The notes below the pieces were generated by a model, which was not told the DNA's origin, made no database searches, and saw only the letters and a list, made by a program, of their open reading frames with translations. Below, in pieces: positions 44,234 to 55,790 of a DNA stretch of 62,000 nt. A program made the position numbers and the translations under genes. Location: NCBI GenBank assembly GCA_903813345.2, contig CAIIXF020000012.1, positions 31,316,501 through 31,378,500 on the forward strand, written 5' to 3'. Source of the DNA: Owenia fusiformis. Taxonomy: Eukaryota > Annelida > Polychaeta > Sabellida > Oweniidae. The stretch's first letter is position 1. The number at the start of each line of letters is the position of its first letter.

Positions 44234-47200
44234 TCAAAAGTCAACAAGAGGTCCAAAAGAACGATTTCTTGTGTCCTTATCTGTATAATTAAGTTCATAA
44301 TCAAGAGCTGCATCTACATATTCATTCTCAGAAATCTTCCCATCCTTGTTTGTATCCATATAGTCAAACTGTAGCCTGGCCAGACTTTGATCCAGGTTCA
44401 AAGCCTTCCAGTAGTGCAGGAACTCAGAAAAACTGATAAAACCATCTGAATCAAAATCCAGTATCTGCAATGAATAGATTTTGAAATAGTGTATATTGGC
44501 TTTTACCCCTGTCTCATTGAGTCCTGAAAATGTCATTAATGGAGGTTTTCGTATATTTGTTGGGAAAATAAGCTGAACATTTTCCACAAGATTGAATCAA
44601 ACGAAATAAGATGATTTCTGGTACATTTGCCTTTAACGGTTTCTTTGTCCTGAAAGTCTAATGAATGGAGGTTTTCAAATTTGTTTTCTCGCATTTGTAG
44701 GGAAAATAAGCTGAACATTTTGAAACCCAACTAATAAAAAGAAATATAGAATAATTCATTATATACATCCAACACGAAATAGTATTGTTCAATCTACAAC
44801 AAGCTGTTCTAGGGAGTCTCACAAAATAGTTTAATGAGAATTTCAAATCATCAAATTGTATATATATATTTTTAAATTTTCAAGTAATTTATTAATGTAT
44901 ACCTGAAACCTTTTGACATGAAATTTTTCCAATGCCTCTTTAAACTTTGGACTTTTTACCGCTGACCAACAATCAAGAACTTGTTCTGTACATGATTTGA
45001 TCCAATAATTTGGCAGTATCTGATCCATCCCAGAATGAAAATCTCTGAAGCATTGAATAACGTTACTCGCTGCAGGGTCTTTCAAATTAGCTGAAATGAC
45101 AATACATTTCCAGATAAAATAGATATCTCACACAATATTCTGCAGAGAGACTAGTTTGTTAATCATACTGGTGTTACGAAAATAAGGATAAAAGGGACAC
45201 GAGGATAGAGGACAATAGTTATTCCAAGCTGTATATGTTCACCAAGAATGTCAGCGCTCAGACGCATGCAAAATTTTAGAGAAACTGAATCCTTGACAAT
45301 TTCTTATTTATGTTGCGCGCGATCTCTAATTTTCCATTGCATTGCAGCCATTTTCTGACTTTCAGAAGTTTCCACTAAACAGAGACATATAAAACAAAAA
45401 ATATAAGATGTACTATAAAACTATTGTCAGAATCTCTTATAAGCTTGTAAATAGCACCCCACTTGTTATTTTGACTACAAAGTTAGTGATATTTCCCCAC
45501 AAAACAAGATTTATTAAGACGAAACTGTCAACATCAGGTGGGGAGGGGGGGGGGATTTTCCAAAGATGAGTGTGTTGGTATTGACACGTTCGATTCCCAA
45601 TTTTATAATCGGGCCTCACTTGCCATTGAAATTGATCTTATTTATAATGTTCGCTGTTGTTTTATGAGTATTCTCAAGTTTAGATCGAGTAACTTGTAAA
45701 TAGTACTATTACCATAGACTATCAGTCTAGAATGGATGATGAAGAACTGATGTTAAACTGAAACAAGAGATCATTTAAAAAAATGATGGCTCGTGTGAAG
45801 GAGATGTTTGCAGTGTTGTAATGAATTGTATTGATAAATAGGGATATGAAAATACGAAAGAATTATGGGAGCTACTCACTTCTTCTGTGTCAACCTCTGA
45901 AATAATGTTATATTATTAAGTCTTTTGACCATTACAATTTTGACGTGCCATGTGAAAAGTTATTCTTGCGCCAAATCTAAAAGTTGTTGTTGCAAACTCA
46001 CCGGTGATCCGCTGGATTACGTTGGTTACCGAAACGGTTCGTTTTGGTAACCAGCGGTTTGGGTTAAAAGAAAAGGAGGGAAAGCCCCAGAGTTTAAAAA
46101 TGACAGACAAAATTACGTCGCTTTCTTACCACCTTCGTTCGTTCGAATTTTCATCGGCTATTTATCAAATATAATACACTTCGATGGGATGTTTTAATTG
46201 ATAAAGACATATTCTGTACACTTCTCTTTATCTTGATGTGAAATGAGAAGCTATGATATTGGTTAACACGCCAGAAATGAAAATAATATTATTCGAAGCG
46301 TATTTCGAAAATTTTGAAACCGCCATTGATGACATCATTTGTTTGTCGAATTTCGACCAATCAAAGATGTACGTATGCTATGTATGTCATCTCAATACAG
46401 GTTTACATTGTAAGCGTATGTTATCTTTGATCGAAATCTGTTGTTATTCCCCCTCTGGGTTAAAAGTGCAGATATTAACTGTTTTTCGAAGAATCGTTTC
46501 TGTAACTTAAGTGAGGAATTAAATCGACGATTCTGTTGTCTTCTGAACTATTTGTTCACAAATATGTACATTTTCTTAAACATATGATACTGAAACAAGT
46601 GGCTCAAATTCATTTAAATTCAACTTTCATTTCTATTTAATTTCAACAATTATTATACTGCCATCTTTTGATAGATATTAAAACTAAGTTAACTTTTACT
46701 TGGCATGCAGCTGGTCACTAACTCTGTCTTCTGATTGGTCAGTGGTTTAGCCACTCAGGTTTGAGATCAATGGGTAGAAGACAGAGGGTAGTGCTAGCTT
46801 TGGTCAGTTTTAGCTTCGTCTTTGCAAGAGAGAACATCTATTGTTTTTACTACTTTGTGACTTTGTACATATTTACATTTATACAGGATAAAGAATTATT
46901 TTATAAACTTAAACTGATGTGTTTGTGATTGATAGATAGAAAAGAGTAAACCAGTGAGGGTTTTACATAAAAAAGCACGTCTTTATTGAGACTATTAAAA
47001 ATTAACGCTACCACAGAACGTTTGTGTTAAAAAATATCGTGGGAATTCTGCCTACAACGTGTGAGATAAGGAAAAAAGAAAAATCGTCCTTTGATGTTCC
47101 GACATTTTGTTACCGAAACGGTACCAGCGTAATCGTAAACTATACTACGAAGGCAGTACTAAAGTAGAAATATACATGAGTTTCACATTTGCATGCATTT

Positions 47201-49506
47201 CAATAACGAAAAAAAATTTAATCGATTGAATTTCAAAGAGAATAATTCTAGAGGAAAGTTTTTCAACTGCTGGTGTTACCCTCCGCAAAATTGATGAAAA
47301 TAGCCATAAATCATGCAACAATATACCAATACGCGATAACGCTTAATTTAGTTCAGTTTAGCAACCTCCCGTTAGAAGAGCTCTCATGTATGGTACAACT
47401 TCGTCTACATCCGGGTTCTTTCCCATTGGATTATACAGGGGTGCTATTTTCAATGCCGCACTGCGACTCTATTAAACATTTATGTAGAGTTTCATTTGTA
47501 CAAACGATAGGTATGTATGTAATTAAGATATATGACAAAGCTTTTTGAACTATAATCCCTAAATCCGAAGAAATCTGTAGTTGAAAATGTCGTCCAAGTC
47601 CAGTGACGTCACTGATATCCCAGAAATTGCTCAGATGCAATCGAAGATCGAAAAATATAAATAATGTTACTTTGAAACTCCGATTTTCTTTCTGATTATT
47701 GAATAGTTTGGATCATATAACTATGCTTGAGGGCTGACGGAAGATCAGAAGCTGAGAAACGTTCAGAGTAATCGACTCGTTTGACAGGCCAATGAAAATT
47801 TGTCCCTTCCAAAGCGATGCATCATGGGAGATATTTATGTTAATTACCACCTGAACTCTTATCGCGAATAGGAGTATTAGCTCAATATAAGAGTGAATAA
47901 CTCTTTTTGAGACCAGGTAGTCTAAGTGCTTAATTTGTAATTCAAAAATCGTATTTTGCGGCAAATTGTTTCCATCTGAGGCGTCATTTGGCCGGCAATC
48001 CTGTCAGGTGACGTAAAATCTCTGCTCTGAAAATAAAATCAGTTTTGCCGCGAAGTGTTGCATTAGTGGTTTACTTCAGTAAAGTGTGGGTTTCACACGG
48101 TAAGGTAGCATAGGTTTAGTACAACTTTGGGTTCTCTAGCTCCCCATCTTAAATACAATTATATTTATTCATCAAAATCTGCGCTCCTTTATTTGCATCA
48201 CAGTCAAATAATTTGTTTATTTACAGATGTCTTTACAAAAGGTTTTTATCATAAATGATTCTGTAAACCCTATTGATTTTTCTACATCAAATTATTTTGT
48301 TACCAAAAATGCAAGCTGTGCATACGTACCTGATCTTATGATGCGGTCTGCTACTCTCATGCAGTCTTCATAAGAAACAATTCCATCTTTGTCAATATCA
48401 TAAGCAAAAAGAATTGTTAACATCTTCCTAGCCCAGATGTGTGGAATGTCCTTCATCTAAAGAGAATTACGTTTGCACTGTTTTGAAATATTTGGGAGAA
48501 ATATTTTTCTCCTTTGTCTTTTGTGACCCTTAATTGAACGATAACGTATAAAGGTATATGAACAACAGTTGTAATTAGACACTTAATCAATCAGGTACTA
48601 TGTATTGTACGTTTTCGAAAATATTGTGATATTTGGGGTATATGCAAAAATTACTGTTAAATCGTTACGTGTCAAACTGTCCCGCGCTAGAAATGTAAAT
48701 GCTGTGAATCTTGGTGACCCATGATTAGGTGACCTGAGATCAAGGTCATCTCAAGGTCAAAGGTTAATATCTACACCCCCAATCCGCACTCTAAAATCGC
48801 AGTATCGTCCGGTACATTCAGAGTATGGAACCACACGTAGTGTTTGAGTATACTGCCGTACATTATTCACGTACCGTACCATACGGTATCGTTTTAGTCT
48901 ACGGTACGTATACCGAACTGTACCATATTTCACAGTACCGTACAGTACCATTTGGAAAACGGTACCATATGGTACCGTTGCAGATTGGCTGTGTAAGTAA
49001 TTGCACTCCATGGATGCTATGACACTTGGCGACTCATGATTAGGTCACCTGAGATAAAAGTCAATGTTTATTGGCCAAGGTCATCTCATGGTCAAAGGTG
49101 CATATCTGGATATTGGACAAGTTCACTTAGATACAAGAATCAGTCAAGGTCAAACGATCAATATACAGGTATTTAGCTTTTTTTTTTGGGGGGGGGGGGC
49201 TACTAGCATGCGGGGGCTGCTGCTCACTCGAAAGCTTAGATTGATATTCTCAATAATACACCTTATCTATTAATGCTAAATCCTGTATATTATAAACAAT
49301 AAATGGTTGCATTGCGAGTCAAATGTTTTTGATAGATAAGCCAAACATACGTACACAAGTACTAAAACTTGAAATATTTAAGCCTTTACACTGAAAGCAT
49401 ACAAGCAACGTGGAGTTTTAATTAATGGATTATTCTAGCTCATCTAAATTCAAATTATCTTAATCAAGGAAGACAGATAGCTTACCAGGTGATTTTTGGA
49501 ATCCAT
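44234..49506 (-). CDS. EF-hand protein of the SCP/photoprotein superfamily, copy 1
   Basis: Four minus-strand exons (49486-49506, 48330-48456, 44903-45090, 44234-44464) join in frame with GT-AG sites to give 188 residues starting MDSKNHL. Loops that should bind Ca2+ are EF1 DIDKDGIVSYED (27-38), EF3 DFDSDGFISFSE (115-126) and EF4 DTNKDGKISENE (149-160). EF2 is degenerate. EF1 has Asp in place of Glu at loop position 12. Active hands 1, 3 and 4, together with the length, match the sarcoplasmic Ca-binding/photoprotein fold. The end, FGPLVDF, lacks the terminal Pro of aequorin-type proteins, so luminescence is not implied. It is probably a cytosolic Ca2+ buffer or sensor. It was tandemly duplicated to 55791-59580 with the same exon lengths (21, 127, 188, 231). 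The stop overlaps an AATAAA (TGAATAAA) in both copies. Confidence 0.92.
45091..48329 (-). other. Large intron 2 of EF-hand copy 1
   Basis: It contains relatives of the 33111-33232 element at about 46000-46055 (a hairpin 'ggttaccgaaacggttcg'... 'ttttggtaacc') and about 47070-47130, plus a G run near 45541. I see no additional exon. Confidence 0.45.
48810..48995. repeat. GTAC/GGTACC-rich scrambled repeat in intron 1
   Basis: Overlapping short palindromes built from 'ggtacc', 'cggtac' and 'gtaccgtac' recur about a dozen times, on both strands by symmetry. It resembles a decayed short-unit satellite. Copy 2 of the gene has only a short intron 1 (59227-59559) without it. Confidence 0.7.
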
Positions 49507-49890
49507 AGTCACAGTAATATATGTTGCAGTCTATCAGGTTTTACTTTTCTTGTAAATCATATATACGGTTGGGTGTATACGTGTAATTTATTAGATGATA
49601 CGTACGACCTTTATAAAGATTAAACTGGCTACAGGATGGGAAGATAGATGACGTGATAGTATGGTATAAAGTATTGCGGAGTCATATTTGACAATTGCTC
49701 TATAAGAAGTGATAGCTTCTTATAGCCCAACCGGTTTCATTTTATTCTCGTTTTCCTATCCCCATAAGGGTTGAATGAATAACGTTGACAGGCAAGGCCA
49801 ATAGAGGTACATTTTAAAGTAATAATTCATGCGGTGTACGTTACCCTTCTATTATCCTTCTATTATGCATTCTTAGCATTATCCTATTAA
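49507..49890 (-). promoter_or_regulatory. Upstream region of EF-hand copy 1, conserved in the duplicate
   Basis: Stretches such as 'ataaagattaaac', 'tagcccaacc', 'cattttaaagtaataa' and 'gtgt(a/g)cgttacccttctat' recur upstream of copy 2 at 59640-59690 and 61440-61690. They were duplicated with the gene and probably include its promoter. No single core motif is certain. Confidence 0.5.
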
Positions 49891-50789
49891 TAATTGTTAA
49901 GATTTTATTTCAATACAGCACCCTTTTACACTTAATTTTAATAACATTGATATTCCAAACTGTAATTGTGGCTCTAGATCTCAATCTACAATGCACCTGT
50001 TATTACACTACCCTCTATTCATTCATCAACCTTACTTGTTTTTGGAGGAATTTAGGGAACTGCAATCCTTTGACGGGATAACTCCACAGATGGCGCTAGT
50101 GAAAAGGTAGAAGACAAAAAATCTAAATTTAAAATCAAGATGATGGTCGATTGAAATCAAGATTTATCAGTGCAATCACCAGTGAAAATGTGCAGATTTT
50201 ATATTTTATTTTGTTTATCTTGTGTGTATATAAATTTACAAAAAGTATGACGAAATGATTCAGTTCACTTCAAATATTTGACTTTTTGTGACGGTGGTCT
50301 AGAGTTTGAAATTTATTGAAAATTGTTTAAAATTCGTATAGATGGCGGGAAAAGCGGTTATCTTTTTTTCAATGGGTGATCTATGCAATTTTTGTTTTGA
50401 TTTGAAAGAGGACATATGGAGCTATCCCTTGGTATATGGGGTTATGTACCAAAAATCCTCGTTTTTTCATAATCGATCCAAAGATTTCAATATTTTCATA
50501 TTGGATTACATTAGAGCATTTATCTTTGGAATTGTCCCTATTAGCAACATAAGAAATTACTAAAACTGCTATTATTTGGCTCGAAACCTCTCAGAATAAG
50601 AGATATGTGACGTGAAATGTTTATTGGACGATGGCCCATAAGGATCTGATCGGGAGAAACTAAAAAATAATGCTGAATCAGCATTTTTCATTTTTTACTT
50701 CAAAATTACGGGTTTTGACGATTTTTGGCACTGTTTTGGCATTAACCATCGGAAAGTTGCCTGAAATGTCATTGTTTGTAGGCCTGCGA
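49891..50789. other. No recognisable feature
   Basis: AT-rich intergenic sequence. 'gatggcgggaaaagcgg' near 50341 is slightly GC-richer but shows no supported exon. Confidence 0.4.
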
Positions 50790-51141
50790 ACTGTCATATT
50801 TGTAAATACCAATGTAAATGAGCGTTTTTGTAACATTTGTAAGTCGGGTGAAATCGAAGATGAAAAGCATTTTATTTTTGATTGTAGTGCATATAGGAAA
50901 AAAGAAATGAGTTCTTTGAAAAATTGGAAATAGAGAGTCTGACTTTAAGTGACATTTTTAAAAGTAAAAGATACACTAAGATGTTTGATCAGTATTTAAT
51001 TAACATAATGCAGATCAGGAAAGAATTTATTTTTAAACAATAACTAGCTATTTTAAAATGTTCAAATGTGTCTCATAAGCCCAGATAGGGCTGGTTGTAT
51101 GATATGATACAAGTGACACTTTAATAAAATAAATAAATAAA
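50790..51141 (+). pseudogene. LINE 3' end: RT C-terminal zinc-knuckle region
   Basis: The plus strand encodes NERFCNICKSGEIEDEKHF, then FDCSAYRKKE, which is the C-x2-C ... H-x4-C motif near the C-terminus of many CR1/L2/Jockey-like reverse transcriptases. It is followed by a short 3' UTR and an (aaat)n tail at about 51124-51141. The 5' part is absent, as is usual for 5'-truncated insertions. Confidence 0.75.
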
Positions 51142-52221
51142 TACAATATTGAATATTTTTTGCCATATTTTGCTTGGTAAAGGATGTATTGTAACATTTT
51201 TAGATGTCAGAATTTCTCAGTCTAATTTTTCTGAGAGATGTCAACATATTTGAACGAAATAAATGGCTGAATTTGATTTTTTAAGGCTACAGTTTGGAAT
51301 AATTTCACGAATGATCTAATTAGCCAAAAATTAATCTATAAGTTTGATTTGAGAAGAAGTTAAACGATAGAAAAAACCAGTGAAAACCGACTAATTTAGT
51401 CAGCTCTTGGCTAATTTTACCCAAAATCAGCCAAATTAATGTGTCATTGTCCAGTGATTTTTGCCAATAAAACACTGTGATCGATACAAATAAGTTTGCT
51501 CGACTCTTTGGAAGCTCAATTTTATAGATCCCAGTTAATGTAACCATTTAATGTAGTAATGTTGAATTCTCAAGAAAAGAATTTGGCCTAAATTCGAACC
51601 ACCCCAAGGTTAGTTTAGTACCCATAAAATGCCCAATTGTCTGTAGATCATTCTTAAACTGCACAAACGATCTTGAAACTGTTCATTCTTTCATAAAAAT
51701 ATCATTTTCACCAAAAATAATCGAACCATGGCACTATAATTTAACTTTATTTGGTCAACTCAGACAGCAAGACAAGGTGAATGTAATGTTTTATGGCGAA
51801 CCAAATATCATGTCTGACAAATCAGAAAATTATTGAAACGACTGTGCGTTTTCTCCAATTCATTGTTTCGACTTTGAGTGAGTAGTGTTTCTGTTCTGCA
51901 TGTCTAGGTTGATCCATAAGTTTCTTTGCAATTTTATCTTTTACTTATATTGATAATTAATTTATATCGCAATAATGCATTGCCTTGCCTAAGCCCTCGC
52001 TGTGTTAGTTGAACTTTGATTATTTTGATAATAAAAACCTTTAACCCTAAATTCTATTAATAAAAATACTATACTTTAACAAAAACATACATTTTTAGGC
52101 ATTTTAATCTAATAAATCACAAAATCGCTGATAAACAAATAACAAACAAGAATGAGTTTTGTTTGGCGATATTACATAATGTTACATAATATATTTCTAA
52201 GTACTAATTGAAACAAATGAT
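51142..52221. other. No recognisable feature
   Basis: AT-rich intergenic sequence between two retroelement fragments. No exon or inverted repeat was identified. Confidence 0.4.
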
Positions 52222-52905
52222 TATACCATGTCAATATAATTAACAGCCTGAAAACCCGCCTTTTGATGTAAATAGACGATGGCATCCGTCATTCTTTGAC
52301 ACATTAAACTTCCAGTCCTAAGACCAAAAGGAACTCTCCTGTCAATATAAAGCTAGTAATGGAAAATCTAGGTCAACACAAATCTTCCTATACGCCCGTT
52401 TCAAGTCTTGCTTATACAATAGACAACCAGGTCCATGTTTCAAAACCAACGTTACTAAATCATCCACCCTGGGGTATGTTAAGTGGAAAGGTTCACCCCA
52501 AAACTCCCCTTTTACAATCCCATCATTAACTGAAACACCCCGGGGCCAAGTAAGGTCAAGAACTACCCTGCGGTCGTCAGAGTCTTTCTTCGGAACAGTC
52601 TGCAAGGGTGAAATAACAATGCTAGGACCTACGCTGCTAAAAGGGTCTGTCTGTAATGGTCCTATTAACGCTTGATATTTCTTTGTCTATATATCTCTGA
52701 ACATGGTCAAAATAGAGTTCCGCGCTGATATGATTTTTGTAACAGCCATGTGGCCAACTCTCTCTGGAAAAACTAATCGGGAAACCGAATTCTAAAAAGT
52801 CCGGTAAATGAATATCAGAGTAATTAATCTATTCCCGACGCCAAAATGAGATGTTTAAAGAAGAGGGCACAGGGCATTTAGCACCGATATAATTAGGCTG
52901 GTTAT
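52222..52905 (-). pseudogene. DIRS-like reverse transcriptase fragment
   Basis: Read on the minus strand with several frame changes. First comes NQPNYIGAKCPVPSSLNI, then LEFGFPISFSRESWPHGC, then LQTDPFSSVGPSIVISPL and VPKKDSDDRRVVLDL. The YKQDLKRAYRK segment follows and finally VPFGLRTGSLMCQRMTDA. This order (SVND, DDLV, LKRAYR, PFGL, QRMTDA) fits tyrosine-recombinase (DIRS/Ngaro) retrotransposons better than Gypsy. The YxDD box is damaged (YIDM, then a stop). No recombinase gene or inverted terminal repeat was found. Confidence 0.75.
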
Positions 52906-53149
52906 ATGACCATGTGTATTGTGATCCTGGTCATGTAAATGATATGTAATACTAGTTGAACTGTCTGGAGGTCAAAACAGAACTCTGTTTTCTTGGTTCA
53001 AAAAATATTCCAGTATGGTTTTGTCACTTTCTGTTTTGCCATTTCCTGTTTAGTACCATGACACCTTAAGAAAGAAGGCATTTAAAGTTATTTTTATGAT
53101 GAGACAAAATTATTGTTTCAACTATCAATGTAGATATACATAAAAATCG

Positions 53150-53390
53150 TAACGTGTGTTAAACCTGTGTTATTATATGGAAGTGAATTTTGGTCAATGT
53201 TTCGCTTGAAAGTTGACAGAAAGATTATTCAAGGAGACCTCAAATTAAAGAGCTGTTATGCAGTCTTTATTCCTGAAAAATGCATAATAAATTTTGCAAA
53301 TTTCTTGTAGGGGTTAATAAATATACTTCAAATTACTGTATGCTGTCAAAACCGATTTATGAAGATTTCTTTGAACTATAGATTCACTTA
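53150..53390 (+). pseudogene. LINE fragment after the RT domain
   Basis: Plus-strand frames give KPVLLYGSEFWS and, after a shift, KFCKFLVGVNKYTSN. These are two signature phrases of the segment between RT and the C-terminal zinc knuckle in CR1/L2-like LINEs. It is a broken remnant. Confidence 0.65.
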
Positions 53391-53479
53391 TATGTTCTGT
53401 AAAATATTGGTTGACGTTTGTGCATCAAACAAACGCAGATAGTTTAATACATATATCATTTTGGGATAAAATAACATAT

Positions 53480-53700
53480 TTGTCAAACATATGGAATGCA
53501 TATTAAAGTAAATTTTAATATGTCAGAAGTAGAACTTAAGTCAATAATGTAAATGATAAAAAGGAGGGGGTCAAAGACGGACCCTTGAGATAATACACAT
53601 GTTATATTTGCTTGGTTTGACTGATGGTTTTTATATTGTCGAAATTATTTCCTATCTATCAAGTTATAGTGTATTTATTGCATCAATATTCGTAACATTA
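53480..53700 (-). pseudogene. LINE reverse transcriptase core fragment
   Basis: Minus-strand reading gives QGSVFDPLLFIIYIIDL, matching the conserved GxPQGSxLGPLLFxxYINDL motif. It is preceded by YLIDRK (YLxxRxQ motif) and followed by LKFTL where the catalytic FADD box should follow; that box is not present. It lies in opposite orientation to the neighbouring 53150-53390 fragment, so they are separate insertions or an inverted piece. Confidence 0.7.
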
Positions 53701-53944
53701 ATATCTTCGGTTTTTACCCCACGGAGTAAGTTAAACCGAGCATAAACAAAACCAGTTACAACAAATGGTACCTACTATCCCACATATAATTGACTGCCTT
53801 ACACAACAAATAAGTAAAATGCTTCAAAACTGTATTCGACCCGATCAAATATAAATTTGATAAGTATTTTATATATGTGCGATGCCAAGTACCATTCGTA
53901 TTGGGTAAACATATTCATTTGTGGTAAATATATTAATTTGTGGG

Positions 53945-54310
53945 GTAAGTCACGTGACTTACCGAATGCTTTTATATAAACCAATGTTCACTGTTTTGAT
54001 GTGGGGCAAGTCACGTGACTTCGACCATGTGACTTGCGCCATCTATATATTCAAAGAGCTCTGGTGTGATTCTCCATTCGCGAAAATTAAGAAAGGACCG
54101 CTTGTAGCCTCGTGCCTGTTGTAATGATCTAATCCTCTCTGAATTGTGAATATGAATCGTATTCAAATTCTTTTTCCTCGCTTGTTTCATCCATTTTGAA
54201 ATGATTTCTACGTTACTGGTCACGTGATTTACCGAATGGTTTTATGCTACATGCAGCTATCATATGCAGCATGTGTATGTCATTTATGTGTGGTAAGTCA
54301 CGTGACTTAC
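53945..54310. repeat. Repeated CACGTG palindromes
   Basis: The 18 bp perfect palindrome GTAAGTCACGTGACTTAC occurs at 53945-53962 and 54293-54310. Partial versions lie near 54007 ('aagtcacgtgactt') and 54220 ('ggtcacgtgatttacc'). 'tgtggggta' or 'taccccaca' borders several of them. It may be a small MITE family or a cluster of E-box-like sites. Confidence 0.75.
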
Positions 54311-54544
54311 CCCACATAATTGTATGCGAAAGTACATGTCATTAATTATGTGGGGTAGGTTTCTATATGTCCGTGCTATTTTGTACTCCATGATTGTTCG
54401 GTAATTGAACATTGTTTGGTTCTAAAGTGTATTTGTATTTGATGCGTGTTCTAAATATATGTGTCAACCGTCTTTGTTCGTGTATGTACATGGACTTAAA
54501 CATGTGATATTTTACCAAACACTGAATAACATAAACCGCATATA

Positions 54545-55437
54545 CAGTGCATATAAAAAAAACGCAACAGATTGTTATCTTGGAAAAGCACAAAACTAGT
54601 GATAACAGCATTGATTTCATTCAATGCACCATAAAGCCACGTATCTCCTCTTTACAATGATATATCATTCATTGATATTTGGTCATGGTTGGGTGAGTAA
54701 TCATTCCATTTGCAAAGTGGGCCAAAATTAGCTTCGAGCCAAGTTATAAACATTGCAAAAGTCAGTGTACGGAGCCCGATGCAATATTGGACGAAAACAT
54801 AAAATCAATGCTGACTGTATCCATTTAACTCAATGTACCAAAAAGCCAAATTACTCCTTTTTGCAATGGAATATCATTCATTCACTAGGGGTTATTGGAA
54901 GAAGGTGTGATAGATATGGTATAGACAGTAAAGTGATCATACTCATACTCTTGCAAGAATACATCCTATAACCCTCCAAATTGCCACCACTTCCTTGCAC
55001 ATAATGATGCGCTCATCTGTCCACATCATGCATGGTTCAGCCCTGAATCATGTGTCAGTTAAAGCAAAGAAAAGCAGCCCATGGGCAAATCTTTCTCGAG
55101 GTTTTGCAATATCTGGTGGAGGAATTGTGAGCACAGATGCTCCTGAGATAGCTCCAAAAGAAAAAGTCACAACAATTCAAGTCAGGGGAACTTTCATTGG
55201 CACTTAGCCCTTGCACTGATTTTTTTCAATATCTAAAACTTGGCGCAGAGCCGATTTTGACCCACTGTGCAAATGGAAGGATTTCTCACCCAACCATTAA
55301 CACATGTGAATGAATGACATATCATTGCAAGGGGGAGAGACTTGGCTTTACGGTACATTAAATGAAATTGATGTAGTCATCACTAGTTTTGTGATTTTAC
55401 GAGATAACTACTTGTTGCGTTTTTTTGATACACCCTG
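54545..55437 (-). mobile_element. Mariner-family element with transposase remnant, second copy
   Basis: The ends CAGTGCATAT and 'tgatacaccctg' are degenerate inverted repeats with 'aaaaaacgcaac'. The minus strand encodes SPDLNCCDFFFWSYLRS with stops around it. It is the same family as 27323-28315 in opposite orientation. Confidence 0.82.
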
Positions 55438-55790
55438 TTCAAGTGCATTTACTGCATATATGGGTACATAAATCAAATATAAATGTGTAAAAACAAACAA
55501 ATTTATTACGTGTTTCGAATTATTTTAATAGAGTGGAATGTCGAATGGTTGTAATCAAATACAAATGTGTGAAAATCGAATAAAGATGCAGAAAAAATTC
55601 CATATCAAGTAAGATGTAATCCAAGAATTTACAACTCCACAGATAACATAGTTTCTATAGCAAAATAGTGCATTATATAGTATATAATAATAGTAAAATA
55701 GTGTTAATAAATGATAATAACTTCACACATTGTTAGGCAATATGTGTCCAATTTCAGTCAATTATTGTTAATTTGACAATTTCCTTTTAT

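Noticed and set aside
44234-44587. 117-residue single-exon EF-hand frame
   Set aside because: Its first 40 residues are intron sequence. A clear acceptor at 44465-44466 and the identical exon boundary in copy 2 place the exon at 44234-44464.
45437-46510. Short frames in the EF-hand intron
   Set aside because: No splice-bounded structure, no domain, and low-complexity G runs. They are consistent with chance.
55120-55437. Separate gene for the SPDLNCCDFFFW peptide
   Set aside because: The motif is a transposase catalytic fragment inside defined mariner termini, with stops.
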